A DNA stretch of 64,000 nt from assembly GCA_023935145.1 (NCBI GenBank), contig CM043700.1:39226620-39290619 (forward strand). Reading direction: 5' to 3'. The notes beneath the pieces were generated by a model, which worked only from the letters and a program-made list of their open reading frames with translations, was not told the origin of the DNA and made no database searches. The translations under genes were made by a program, and so were the position numbers. Positions within the stretch are counted from its first letter, which is position 1; each line of letters opens with the position of its first letter. Shown in pieces: positions 1-12,746 of the stretch. Source of the stretch: Bretschneidera sinensis (lineage: Eukaryota > Streptophyta > Magnoliopsida > Brassicales > Akaniaceae).

Positions 1-1990
1 CAAAACTTGGTTGTGGAAAGAAAACATCAACATTTGCTTAATGTTGCTCAAGCTTTGTACTTTCACTTCAGAGTTCCTATTCAATTTTGGAGTGAATGTA
101 TTCTCACTGCTACCTTTCTCATCAATAGGACAACTTCTCCATTAATTAATCATAGAACTCCCTATGAAATTCTTTACAAATCTGTTGTTGATTACTTATC
201 TTTCAGAGTTTTTGGTTGTTTGGCTTTTGCTTCAACTCTCACTGCTCATAGAACTAAGTTTCAACCTCGATCTTGGGTTTGTGTTCTACTTGGCTATCCT
301 CTTGGAATGAAAGGATACAAGCTCTATGATGTTCAATCCAAGCAGATTTTTATCTCAAGAGATGTTATTTTTCATGAGGAAATCTTTCCCTTTCACACTA
401 TGGTTGCTTCAGACAAGTTGGTTGATCCCTTCCTTAATCTTGTCTTGCTTATACCTTCTCTTGAGGTTCCTATAGTTTCTCAGCCTATAACCCATATTCA
501 AACTGATCTTTAAGACATCTCTGATATTAGTCAGCATGAAGAGTATTTTGTTCCTAACTTATCAGTTCGTGATCCTTCTCCTGATGAAGTTCCTCTTCGA
601 CAATCTTCAAGGGTCACTAAACCTCCATCTTATCTTAGGGATTTTCATTGCAATTTACTGTCTCATAAGGAATTTCCTACTTGTGATACATCATATCCTT
701 TGACCAATTATTTGTCTTATGGATCTCTATCTTCTTCTCACAAGAACTTTGTTATGAATGTCTCTTCTCAGTATAAGCTTCAATTTTATCACCAGGCTGT
801 TAACTTTTCACAATGGAGGGATGTTATGAAAGCTGAATTAGATGCTATGGAGCTCAACAATACCTAGTCAGTTGTCTCTTTACCACAAGGGAAACATTCT
901 ATTGGTTGTAAATGGATTTACAAGATAAAATAAAAGTCTGATGGCTCCATAGAACGACACAAAGCCCGGTTGGTGGCTAAGGGATACACTCAACAAGAAG
1001 GACTTGACTTCATTGAAACCTTCTCTTCTGTGGCAAAGGTGGTTACTGTCAAAGTCTTGTTGGCTCTTGCCACAAGTCAAAATTGGGATTTGGTTCAACT
1101 TGATGTGAACAATGTTTTTTTTTAATGGGGACTTATTTGAAGAAGTCTATATGGATCTTCCTCTTGGTTATGGTAGTAAGGGAGAGAATCTTAAACAAGG
1201 AGGAAAACTGGTTTGCAAACTTCATAAGTCCATCTATGGTCTCAAGCAAGCTTCGAGATAATGGTATTCATAATTTTCTCAAGCTCTTGTTCAGATTGGT
1301 TTCACTCAGTCCAAGTCTGATTACTCTTTGTTTACCAAAGGTTCGGGGTCTTCTTTTGTTGCCTTGCTGGTTTACGTTGATGATATTATCATCACTGGTC
1401 CAAACACTCAAGTTATAGACTCTCTGAAGTGTTTTCTTCACAGTCAGTTTAAACTCAAAGACTTGGGATCTTTGAAATATTTTCTTGGCCTTGAGATTGC
1501 TAAATCGGCCAAAGGAATTGTTCTATTAGAGACATTATACCCTTTAGTTACTTGAAGACATAGGATATCTTGCTTGTAAGCCTGCAAATGTTCCTATGGA
1601 TCCTAAAGTTCAGCTTAGTGCTGCTGATGGTGATCTCCTTACTGATATATCTCAGTATAGACGTCTTATTGGTGGTCTTCTTTATCTCACTCTTTCTAGA
1701 CCAGATATCACTTTTGCTGTCCACAAACTAAGTCAATTTTTGGCTCAACCCGATTTACCTCATTTGAAAGCTATCCATCATCTTCTCAGATATCTTAAAT
1801 CCAATACTAGTCAAGGATTATTTTTCTCTTCTTCATCTTCCCTCAAGCTGAAGGCTTTCTCAGATTCTAATTGGGGTTCTTGTTTAGATACCAGGAAGTC
1901 TGTCACCGGTTTTTGTATTTTTATTGGTGACTCTTTGGTCTCATGGAAGGCTAAGAAGCATAGAATAGCCATATTCCCTAAAGGATAATA
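1..1990 (+). mobile_element. Ty1/copia retrotransposon remnant (integrase C-part, RT, RNase H)
   Basis: The piece starts outside the window. Positions 7-513 read as the C-terminal part of a copia integrase (motifs FLINRTTS, FRVFGCLAF, LLGYP). From about 810 the frame resembles copia reverse transcriptase: [14 protein letters not shown] near 960-1000, then the catalytic-site motif VYVDDIIITG-like (LLVYVDDIIITG) at about 1363-1400. RNase H follows at 1596-1970 (YRRLIGGLLYLTLSRPDI, then FSDSNW where copia elements usually have SDADW). Breaks are plain: in-frame stops near 866 and 930, a T-run frameshift near 1117-1127, and further shifts around 1260 and 1550. RNase H stops abruptly near 1970, and no 3' LTR or polypurine tract is seen after it. 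It is dead and truncated at its 3' end. The family is clear; the lineage within copia was not determined. Confidence 0.92.
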
Positions 1991-2586
1991 TTTTTGGCCA
2001 TGAAACATTCTTACATGAGCATAACTTATATAGCGCAAGCACGACTTCTTAAATGTCATCGGTGTCAACTTAATCTAGCCATCAGATGCAAAAAAAATAA
2101 TAATCAAAGGAAAAAAAAAGAGACAACCAAATTGTTCCTCATCATGAAATTTGGTTTTGGAATTTTTCAGCATTCAAATCAAAACACCAAATATACCTTT
2201 TCTGTGTACACACTGTAATATGAGAAGCTGTGCTTCACATGATCATGTGAAAACTCCTAAACCAGTAGAGTTCCATATTGCAAAATTATATAAAACAAAT
2301 CATTCCTATTCGATGAAAGGCTGGGAAACGATAAAAGAAGCATAGCCAATCTCAGCAACACAAATAGACTTGTGAAACACTGTCCTGTTCACCCGATATT
2401 GGACTTTCTTATGTTATTTTTACTTATACTTATTCAGCTAAGCCTTGAGAACAAAACATCAAAGATGCTAAATCTGGACTGTCTTCCAAGTAATGGATGC
2501 ATTTCTAACTATCATCAAGGAGCAGATATCGATTTCATTCATTTTTTTCCCTTGTATTAGTCAAGAGATAATGATGCAGGTAAGCA
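1991..2586. other. Spacer between copia remnant and UPF0426-like gene
   Basis: AT-rich sequence with no supportable ORF. Its right part must hold the 3' UTR of the minus-strand gene ending at 2587. No LTR end of the copia element could be recognised. Confidence 0.5.
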
Positions 2587-5500
2587 TCATTCAATCTCAA
2601 TCTGTTGAGGGACTTCTTCCTCTAGTTCTGACCCATCAGCAGCAATCTCTTCCTCTGTGATCCCTGCCGCTTCCACAGTTCGAGTAACCCATTCCTTGAG
2701 TGGATCTTCATTTAAATCAAGCCTTAGAAGCCCGGCAAACATCCCGCCCATGAACGCAACTGGCTCCTTAAGAGGCAACTGTGATATTAAAATGATATAT
2801 TGGGAAGAAAACCCGCATGATAGAAGTGTTTAAATTAATATAGATCCTAAAAAGGTAATTTATTTCATCAATTCATATATATAATGGTGCAAGTGAAAGC
2901 AACCTGAAAATATCCCATGAAAGATAAAGCTTGCTTGCTGGTAATAGAGTCAAGAGAACATATTGTTCTATAAAGCATATTATTCTCTCCAATTATAAAG
3001 CAGAGTATTTAATGTGTCATTATGCAGCTGATTAAGAGATTCACTAAAGTCAAAACTGCCATAGTCGTATGCCTGTTACTAGACGGTAACTACTTACTGA
3101 TGCTCCATTATCCTAGTAAATGTAATGCAGAAAGTAAGTCAATCTGATGACCACTGTTTGAAATATTTGGCATTGCAAATTCAGTGAAGAATACTAATTT
3201 ATTATATCCCACACTACAATTCTGGGTATATGCAACATCAATAATGTGCAACCACGGTCAACAAAACCTTAAAGATTGCCCTTTTTGCATAATACATACT
3301 CCAAGCACCTTATAAAAGTATTCAATACTGAAAGCCTTTGCAAACCTAAAAAGGCAGAAAAAATAACAAGGATATAAAGGTACAACTTAAGCCAATAATC
3401 AAATCCAAGTCTAGTTTACTGACGATTAAAGACACAAGATTCTTCTCTCACTGCCTCATTGATGGACTTTTTACGCTTTCTGCAATATATTTTGACAATA
3501 AATATAATATGCATGAAATTTTTTTATAAAAAAGGTTAATGAAAATGAGGGGAAAAGGCACCAAAACCTTCATTTCTTGTTACCAAGTAGCCTCATCTTA
3601 TGCAAGAAGTATCAGGATAACACACATTTGGGAGAATGAAGGTGTTTGTTAAGGATACTCATAAGAGTCATAGCCTCTAAGTAAAACGTTCTGCGCGGGG
3701 AAGTTCCATTAAAGGTTCTTGAAGATTTGCCAACTACCCTTGGTGCAAGAAGAGGGGGTTGATCCATATCATCTTGACTTGGTTTGATTTCTCTACTTTT
3801 TAAGAAAAGAATACCACTTCTCCTACCCGTATTGAATACAACATGTAGAGCCAAATCTTCTTCATGTAAAACCAGCTGTATTAGTTGCCGTTTTCTGTGT
3901 ATGAATGGGCCCACGATCGTTGATCATTCTCTTTTGCAATACCCATTTGCTAGGGAGATGTGAGATATATTTCTAAACCTTGGCAAGCTCTCCTTGGTTA
4001 TGCCACGAACAGTGCTTTTAAGAGCTGCACAGTTAGAGCGGTCTTCGGAGTGTAAGACAGAATTCAATTGCATGGTTTATGGTCCCACCTCATACTCTTC
4101 AATCTTTGTGGATGAAGCACAATTTACGGTGTTATGGAACAGAGTACTTGACGAATGAAGTTAATTATGGTTTTGAGGACAAATTTTGTGACTTTCGGCT
4201 AAAGCAAGGGCAGACTTCATAAACTCTCTTTTTTATATAAATAAAGAAAAACCCCTATGTTTGATTTTCAGGATGCTTGTACTCCTTGGGTTTTCTAGTT
4301 TTCTTCCTTTGTGCTTATCCTTCTTCTTTCTGTATTGATGCTCTCTTGCAAACTTCCATGTCCGCTTCTGCGGTGCCCTTTTTGCCTTTTCTAATGAATT
4401 ATTAATTATAAAAGAATAATAAATCAATCAATTAGCCTAGGGTTCCAATGTTCCATGCTGTTTCTTAACGTCGCATTCTTTGGTTGTAGAGGGTTTGTTG
4501 ATTGGGGGTGAAATAGTGGCCACTGATGACTGATCAGTGGAATCATGATAAGTTTTTCTTTTAATGAGAATCTAGAGTGCTGACCATAACTACCACGAAA
4601 CCCTGAAAGGTCAGTTGTAACTGTGAAGATAGAGTAGTAACTTTCATAACAAACTTTTTTTTTTCTTTAATTTTTACTAAGTAGTTCCAAAATGTGTACA
4701 CAGTGTGCCACATCACGGTATCGTGGTTGATTCCACAGAACCGGGCCCATGGGATCAATTCTCGAAAGTATCAGGCTGTTGGTGTTGGTGTTGGTGTTGG
4801 TGTTGGTGTTGATGTTGATGATGTCAGGGGTAGGGGAGGAGGAAGCAAAAGAAGAGTGACTAGAAATTGTAACTTTTTTTGTCCTTAGTTCTGTCTTTCC
4901 TTTGTTTTCTAGTTACATCATCTTCCATTCTCAACAGTCAAAAAGCACCGATGAGCCTATAATTTGAGATTGGGAAATTAAACTAATTCTAAGTAAAACA
5001 GAAGGTATGGCAGCCTGTTCAAACATTGAAATACCTTCACCAGTTCTTTTAACACTAACGTTGGCCAAAATACCAAAGTAACCAAATTAACATCAACATA
5101 CAATTATTCCAAAATTAATAAGAAAACAAAAACAAAACGAGAGCACATCGAATAGGAAGCTAAAATTTTTCCATTAGAATCTAATATAGCATAGGAAAAG
5201 AAAGGTAAATAGCAGTATTAGGGTTTAGTAGTAGAAGGCAGTGAGTACCTTGAGAGCTTCTTTGAATACAGGGTCCTCCGTAGGATTGAAGAAAAACGCA
5301 TTTACACATACGCTGTTATTATTTTCAATCTTAAAATTAAAATTCCCCAATCGTACGCGGCGTCTAAGAGGCGATAACGATGAAAATAGGATTTCTCTTC
5401 TTCTACTTGTGATTGATTCCTAGAAACCAGAGGGAATTTACACACCGAGATTAGAATCAATCTTCACAGCAACAAGAACTGATAAAATTACAAATGCAAA

Positions 5501-5596
5501 GAAGAATTTTTCCATCAGTGAAAAATGAACAGGTTGAGATTTAGGGTCATGACATACCAGTGCACATGCGGGAGACGTGCTGAAAATCAGAGCCAT
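2587..5596 (-). CDS. UPF0426-type small protein, probably plastid-targeted (3 exons)
   Basis: Exons (minus strand): 5558-5596, 5249-5419, 2587-2778, all joined in phase 0 with good sites (donor CTG/GTATGT, acceptor TTCTAG, donor AAG/GTACTC, acceptor ATCACAG). The product is 133 codons. Residues 1-60 are rich in Ser and Arg and lack acids at the start, as in a chloroplast transit peptide (starts MALIFSTSPACAL). The conserved core begins around NPTEDPVFKEALK and continues with KEPVAFMGGMFAGLLRLDLN, DPLKEWVTRTVEAAG and an acidic tail ending PQQIEIE. I recall this pattern from plant proteins annotated UPF0426 (At1g28150-like), whose biochemical role is unknown. The start is the first Met with a usable donor downstream; an upstream in-frame Met at 5629 would lengthen the leader by 11 residues. 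Intron 2 is 2.47 kb, long for such a small gene, with no recognisable gene inside. Not verified by alignment. Confidence 0.75.
4773..4826 (+). repeat. (GTTGGT)n microsatellite
   Basis: About six to seven tandem GTTGGT units followed by GTTGATGTTGATGATG. It lies in the long intron 2 of the UPF0426-like gene. The GVGVGV reading frame through it is an artefact of the repeat. Confidence 0.85.
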
Positions 5597-5682
5597 TTCT
5601 TTTCTTTTTTCTCTGCTTTTCTTTTGCACTCTTGAATTTCTTATAGTCCCAATTGCGATGCGGGCAACGAGTGACTAGGGAT

Positions 5683-5688
5683 TGGGCC
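5683..5688. promoter_or_regulatory. Candidate site II element (TGGGCC)
   Basis: TGGGCC lies about 87 bp upstream of the start codon of the minus-strand UPF0426-like gene. Site II motifs (TGGGCC/T) are common in promoters of plant genes for organelle and growth functions. Single short motif, so weak evidence. Confidence 0.3.
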
Positions 5689-5930
5689 GCCTCTTGTTTG
5701 GACAAATTTGGGCTTTAGTCAAAATATAAATTAAATTAAACATTAAAATGATAATTTTTTAAAATATATATAATTAATTTATTACATCAGATTTATTGAA
5801 TTATAAAATGTGATCCTGAATATTATTTTTATAAAAACTTCATAAATTTGATGCGTAGATTTTACTTTTCCTTCTTATGTTAGCTCATGGTCATGGTGAC
5901 TAATAAAAAAAATTAATAAATTTATAACAT

Positions 5931-5932
<2 letters not shown>

Positions 5933-5973
<41 letters not shown>
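5933..5973. repeat. (TA)n microsatellite
   Basis: About 20 uninterrupted TA dinucleotides in intergenic DNA. Confidence 0.95.
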
Positions 5974-5976
<3 letters not shown>

Positions 5977-6529
5977 CGCAGTATCATACATGGTAGTAAG
6001 AAAAGAATCTTAAAAGCGTTAAGTTTGATACTTTGACGTACTTACATTGAATGCGAAGATTAAGTATTGAATTTTTGCTAGTTGAATCCATGATCAAAAA
6101 AATGTTTGTGATTGTTTCAGAAGAAATAAAACAAAAGATACGGTAAAGTTAACAGTTATTGTATGAGGTCTATTCAATGCTAAATGCAAAGGCGCATAAT
6201 AGATCGATATAAATATGTGAGTTGTCCCGCGATAAAATCAGTTGTTATTGATACATTCTTCTCCTTCTTCCATAACCCAAGCTCGGAGAAAAAAGAAATA
6301 AGAGGGTCTTATGGAGAATGCGATCAGAAATCCATAATAGAGTTCGACCACAACGACTGAATTGATTATATTCATACATAAAAATGTTAGATTACCTAGC
6401 ATAAAAGATTTAAAAATATCACAAATCCTCTTTTTTTTTTTCTTTTCTATTTCAGTTTCTGAATTATTACATCATGATTTTTAAACTTTTCATGAGTATT
6501 GATTGCTCTACTCAAGTACATTTGGCCCC

Positions 6530-6705
6530 AGTATGGTAAAATTTTGTTTAGTTCGAATTTATAAAAGATACGTAGTACGAGGATTATTTTATTATTGAAT
6601 GAAAAAATATATACTTTTTCTCATGTAATTTAATAATAAAATAAACATTCGTATCACGTATCTTTCATGTATCAATATCAAACAAAAACTTATTTTCATA
6701 CGAAA
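6530..6705. mobile_element. MITE-like foldback element
   Basis: Two arms form an imperfect inverted repeat of about 75 bp each around a loop of about 26 bp. Left arm near 6566-6600 holds AAGATACGTAGTACGAGGAT followed by TATTTTATTATTGAAT; the right arm near 6627-6666 is its reverse complement with a few mismatches. Pairing continues outward (TTTTGTTT and AGTATGG/CGTATG). No coding capacity. Size and shape fit a MITE remnant; no clear target duplication was found, so the exact ends are uncertain. Confidence 0.5.
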
Positions 6706-8775
6706 TTTAACGAAAAAAGGCCCAATATTTTTTTTAAGATAGTTACCTTTTTGTCACCTGTTCGTTGACAAGGGGACCTATAAAATTTTATTAGATTTAG
6801 TAATGAATAATGCGTCAGCAAAAAAAAATCCAACTCAAGATTACTTTTTGCCAACTATATTGAAATCAAGATCACAATCTCACATCTATTATTAAAAAAA
6901 AAAAATCGTAATCTTACATGTGAAAGGTGTAGATTTCCTGAGATTCACATGAGCAGTTATTTGACAATAGGAAATGGTGGATAAAGTGAGTATTTTAAAT
7001 AGTCTTTTTTTAGATCTTAATTTATACGCGGTTACTATATGAGTTATATTGTGAATGTCTTAATACTGTCAATGCGGTTGGTTGGCATTTTACTACTAGT
7101 TTTGTCATTCATTTTGGCTCTAATATTATTTATCGGCCTGTGGAAGCATTCGAGTGCAACCTGAATATTATTCTCTTGATTAAGCAGTAGCTGAAATTTA
7201 TTGGATTCATCAATATTTTTGGGATCTTGATGTGTTTTTGTCTCATATCTAATATTTAAAATTTATATTGAAATGAAACTTAAATTATTAAAATTTAAAT
7301 TTTTAAAATTAAAAATTTTATAAATTAAAAATTTTTTTTAATTTAAATTACATTTAAACAACTCTCGATCAAACCAAAAGTAATTTTGTACTCAATGCAA
7401 AATATATCCAAAAAAAAAAATTAAGCGATTTTGATCTCTCGAATAACTTCAATGCTTTGCTAATACGTTTATGGTAAACCGTGTATATTTGATAGTAAAA
7501 ATTCATACATTTGATCTTAAAACTTATATAGTACATTTCTTGGTACAAATAAATTACTCTCAAATACATGACATTTACCATCAAAGACACAAAAAACATT
7601 GAAATTGTGCCCTACGGACTTGTATTCACAAACTTTGTGGCCTTGTGGGTATAATAGTTAAATCAAAATTTTTTTTGGGGTGTTATGGGGAGAGATTCTT
7701 ATGTAAATTAGATGTAAATATTTAATTTTTTTGCATTAAAGTGAAAACTTGAAAGATAATTTAAAAAAATTTCATTGATAATGATAATTAAACAATGTAT
7801 AAATATTATTATTGAAATTCTCTAAAATTATTTATATTGGTCTTTTATGGGGCCAATATCATTACCGTAATACTATTATGGATAAGGCGGTGCTAAAGAT
7901 CAATTATCTCAAATTTTCACCTGATCAATGTGACATTATGTATTGTTTTTAATTCAGATTTCAATATCACTCGGTTGATTTTATGCATTGTGAGTTGTAT
8001 ACATGTTGGGAATTAACTTTATGTAATTCTCAAAAAAAGAGATTTGTTAATTTAAAATTATAAAAAATAATTTTTAAAGCTTTATGGATTATAAAATAAT
8101 ATTTAAAAAATTAGATATTTTGTTAATTTAAATTTAAAAAAAAATTGTAATTTAATTAAATTGTACTGTACTATATTCTATAAGATACAACAATCTGAAA
8201 ATTTACTGGGAGTCGTGTCTCTACAAAAATCTTCCAAATTAAGTCAACGAAGCTCATTCACCAATCAAATAATTTTTTCTATTTGTCATTTAATCATTAA
8301 TTTTAATTCTTTAATACCCACTTGATAATAATATAGAGTTCAACTAGTGATTGTTCTGTTATATTTAATTTTAATTCCTTAATTCTCTGATAGCTTTCCA
8401 TCTTTCTTTCTTTTTTTGAGAAAATTAACCAGAGAAAGTATTAATTCTTATTTAGGAAAATTAAAATGGCCATTTATGGCCACAACTTTGTTTCTCATGA
8501 TTTTGTTTTTAATGATTAAAAATTTGATTGATAATTTTTAAATTTTTATTAACAATATTATTTAAATATATACGAATATTATCAATAAAATTTTTAAAAA
8601 TTATCATTCAATTTTTCAATTAATATAAAATTATTGATTCGGTGCAGCCAAAAATTCTTAATTTGCTGCTTTTTTAGACCTTTGACTTTGCGGAGCCAAG
8701 GACATGGTAATAAATACTTTTGAAGTTGGAATTAATAAAAATGTTTTCTTGAATGTGTTTATTACTTTGTTTTAG

Positions 8776-10920
8776 TAGGCAAGGGAGAAAATCATAAGCA
8801 AGATAAACAAGACAATAGAAAAGCGCAGGCAAAAAGGTGCAATGGAAGTTGGTAACGGCGTGCTCGGCAGACTACTAGATGAAGAAAGCTTGCCGGATGA
8901 AGCTGTAGCAGACTTCATTATGAGTCTTCTCTTTGCTGGAAATGAAACAACTGCTAAACCACAGCTCTTTGTTGTTTATTTTCTCACTCACTGTCCCAAG
9001 GCAACGAAGTAACTTCCGGTACCACATCATTGCTTTTATTATCGTTTGATTTAGTTATAGTTTCAGTATTTGTTGTCAAAATGATTTTTGAAACAGTTTT
9101 TGATAATTAACCAAATTGTGAGTTGAACAGGAGGAACATGACAATCTTAGGAGTGATCATTCTGTTGGAGATGAAATGCTTACATGGCAAGATTATAAGC
9201 CAATGAGCTTCACTCAATGTGTAAGTCAGTCTTGTAGGGAAAATAATTTTTCATTCATTGATCAATGTTCTTGTGTAATTTTGTATTCTAAGTATCAGCT
9301 TTCACCTTCAAAAGAGTAAGGTTAGAAGTTCGATCAACTTTAAGCAGCTCCTACTAGGGCAGTGGATCAGTGGGCAATGTCCTACTGGTTTCAAACCTAT
9401 TAAAAATTTTAGTTCAATTAAATCGGATAAACGGTATGATTTGAGTATTTCGCATTTATAAGTTGGTAAGTCGGATCGGTTGGTAGACAAAATAATTTTT
9501 AATCAAACTGATCGAATAACCGATTTTTATTTACTTAATAAATTATTAATATTTATAAATATATATAAATACTATTAAATTAATAATAATTATAAATATA
9601 TATTCTAACTAATATTATATATATTATTATATTATTAATAATTATAAATATATAAAAAATAATACATTTATAATGTTCGGTTAAGATGGTTAATAACCGA
9701 AACTAACTGACTTTAAGTCCGTAAACAAAATCAAAAAATATTTATAAAGTTGATCAAGTCAAAACAAAATATTTTACATTAAAAAGGTCGGTTAATTTTT
9801 TAACCTATCTATACCGCTCGAGCCGATCGTTTGAACCGTTCTAACTCCTAATGCTTTCATATTCCTTAAATAGTTTTTTTATTAATTCTTAAAATAATAT
9901 AATAGATATTGTGTTTGAGTTTGATTTTTAAACAATATTTTCACAGGTCATTGATGAAACACTTCGACTTGGGGGTATTGCAATCTGGTTAAGGAGAGAA
10001 GCAAAAGAAGATGTTACGTATCAAGGTACATATTTTTATAATAGAGGCCAAGTGATACTCATCAGAACAAAAGTTAACTCATTTTACTTTACATGTGTTG
10101 CATTGCAGATTATAATCCCCAAGGGATGCTTCGTTGTTCCATTCCTTTCAACTGTTCATTTGGATGAGAGTTTGTATAAGGAAGCTCTCTCCCTCAATCC
10201 CTAGAGATGACTAGAGCCTGAAAGGTTAGTTTACTTTAGTTGTAAATGAACGAGATTTGTCAATATAAAATAATAAAACACGTTATATTTAGATTCATTT
10301 CAAAATACAGTTACATCGTGTTAAAAATTTCACTATAATTAACATTTCAAATCTCTCGTTATAATGTGTGTTCAGTACATTTATAAGTAATTTAAGAAGC
10401 TAAGGTTTTCGTCTTGAAACAAAAAATCCAGACTCAAAACGTGTATAAGACCTGAATTTTTTAAGGCAGTGCCTTCTACTCCCGTTTGTTCACTAAAAAA
10501 CGGGGTTCCGTGATCATTAGAGATTTTATAGATTTAAACCCGTAAAATATGCACCAACTCTAAACGTATATAATCCCAAAATCATTTTGTGAAATTAGTG
10601 GGTAGCTTAACTAATTTGTGATGGAAGGAAAAGAGGAATTGGAGAAGTAGTCCATTCTATTCTCCGTTTGGAGGGGGAGGTCGGATTTGTCCAGGGGCAG
10701 AATTGGCTCGCCTTCAAATTGCTCTATTTCTCCATTACTTTATTACTACATACAGGTGGGTCTCGACTTATTTTTCTGTTTTGACAAGAAAATTAATTTT
10801 CTTTATTAAATTGTTATTTAGTTTGATTTATTATTGGGTGTAAACAGGTGGACTCAACTCCATGAAGAGTGCATGTCCTTCTTACTCATGGGTCCACAAT
10901 GTGAGAAGAAAAAAATGTTT
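8776..10920 (+). pseudogene. Cytochrome P450 pseudogene, CYP724/CYP90-like, C-terminal half only
   Basis: Exon relics: about 8776-9008, 9131-9220, 9947-10025, 10109-10224, about 10630-10755 and 10848-10920, most flanked by intact splice sites. They read as the second half of a CYP85-clan P450. Helix I motif AGNETT (in MSLLFAGNETTAK), ExxR helix K (ETLR in exon 3), heme-binding loop [10 protein letters not shown] near 10665-10695, then [14 protein letters not shown]. The exon pattern and the SLPDE and FLTHCPKA motifs recall CYP724 or CYP90 brassinosteroid hydroxylases, but the family call is from memory. It is broken: the whole N-terminal half is absent from the window, exon 4 is out of frame with exon 3, and the Trp-x-Trp of the meander is TAG (10202-10204) and TGA (10208-10210). 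The last exon lacks the usual family tail. Confidence 0.85.
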
Positions 10921-12349
10921 AACACGATCCACTTCTCAAACCTTACTTATTTATCATCTGTTTCAAACTAAATTAAAATGTATTTCATTTTATTTTTAAC
11001 TAAATTAAAAAAAATCATTTGCAAATGAAATTTTATTTTTGGTTTTCTCATTTACTTTTTTTTGTCTCAATTTATACGTTATAATATATTATTCATCTAA
11101 TTAAATAATTAATTTTTTTAAACTTTAAATTAAAAAGATAATTAAAATTTTATAAATATAATTTCATAAAGTTCTCAAGTATTCAATTTTTTTTATAATT
11201 TTAAATCAATAATATATTAAAAATTAAAAATAAAAAATGCTTCAAAAATGCAACTATAACATATAAATTAGTACGGGAGAAGTATTATAAATTGTAAAAT
11301 TCAATTCTTATATTTAGAATATTTAAATAAATAAAATTAAATCTAATGTTTAGATTATACACCTTTTTATTGGAAAACTTTATCATTTTTGTTAAGAGAG
11401 AGTTTTGATCAATATAATTTTTTCTATTTATTTTTCAAATTTTATCATTTTGATAGGATTTGCAACAAACTAACTCAATGTCATAACACATTTTTTTTTA
11501 TAAAAAAAAAACCTCAATGTCATAACAGTGAAATGAATTTCATGATTTTTTAGTTTTTCAAATATAAAAAATATAAAATAATAAATTTTATAAAATTTAT
11601 AGAATCCATTTATTTCAAATAATGAGATCAAAATTTCAATTTACAAAAGCTATCAATTCACTCTTCTATGTTAGAGGGAAGGGAAAAGAAGATTCATGTT
11701 CTTGCTCAAATGTTAAGGCCTTTTGTTTTTTTATTTTGTTTTTGAAAGCTTTTGAAATCAACTTATTTATTATGATCAGAAGAGTCATGTTTCAATAGAT
11801 TTGGTTTATGGTAACTATCATGGAATCAAAATTTTTTTACTAATAATTACAGAAAACTATAATAATAATTGAGTATTTAAATATATATATTTTAATTATT
11901 GATATAATTTTTGTAATTATCAGTAAAGTTTTTTTATTATGTGGGATCAAAATTATGTTTAGAACGTTGAAATTTTTTATTTCACCAAAAAAAAAAAAAA
12001 TCTTTAAGGAAAACGCTTTCAAATGGACCTTTAACTTTGGGTCCAAAGGGTCACCATCACTTGCCCAAGCTTTTCTGGATATTTGGGCCAAACCAAAACC
12101 CAAGAAACAGAACAGAAATCCCCAATTCTATCCTGGTAAGATACCAGAGAGAGCGAAGAGAGAAACCCCAATTCCACCTGAATTCTTGAACAATCTCTTT
12201 CAGCCTCAATCAACACACGAAACAGAAGCACTCAAGAAAGAAGAAAGTATAAGAAAAAAAGGCGTTATTTTTCATAGCTTGCTTTGTTTGCGTATTATTT
12301 GAAGGATAAACGAAATTTCCAACTGCAAATAATATTTGTATAGAAGAAG
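10921..12349. other. AT-rich spacer and promoter/5' UTR of the FAM192A-like gene
   Basis: No supportable gene. The last 250 bp, purine-rich, probably hold the 5' UTR of the gene starting at 12350. A TGGGCC (site II type) motif sits at 12083-12088. Readings such as 11955-12302 run across the UTR without a recognisable protein. Confidence 0.5.
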
Positions 12350-12687
12350 ATGGCAGGAAGAGAAGTTCGAGAATACACCAATTTATCCGACCCTAAAGGT
12401 AGGCCAATTCTTTTGTCTTTCATTTCTTTTTCTTTTGCATATTTTCGTTTACATCTATATATTCATGCACTCAATTTTGCCTTCTAATTTTAATTTTCGT
12501 GCTTTTTAACGATAATTTTAACTTTTCTACGAGAATTCGCAGATAAGAAGTTCGGGAAAGGGAAAGATAAGATAGACGATGAAGACATTGCTTTCCAACG
12601 CATGGTTACCAAGGTTAGCGGGTCGCCTATCCTCTCTTCTTCTCTCCATTATTTAATATTTTATATATAAATCTAATTATAAATTGT

Positions 12688-12746
<59 letters not shown>

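Larger units (their letters stand above)
5641..8775. other. AT-rich intergenic region
   Basis: Holds the promoter side of the UPF0426-like gene, a TA microsatellite (5933-5973) and a foldback element (6530-6705). Short ORFs such as 7369-7599 on the minus strand are low-complexity Phe/Tyr/Lys-rich readings of AT-rich DNA. The missing 5' exons of the P450 pseudogene were looked for here and not found. Confidence 0.6.

Noticed and set aside
3612..3914. 100-codon minus-strand ORF in the UPF0426-like gene's intron
   Set aside because: No recognisable motif, starts and ends without splice support, and the gene model closes without it. Could be a relic, but nothing supports a call.
4694..4888. ORF with a GVGVGV repeat
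   Set aside because: It is a translation of the GTTGGT microsatellite inside an intron.
11955..12302. 115-codon plus ORF upstream of the FAM192A-like gene
   Set aside because: Runs through the likely promoter and 5' UTR, begins in a homopolymer A run region and has no family character.
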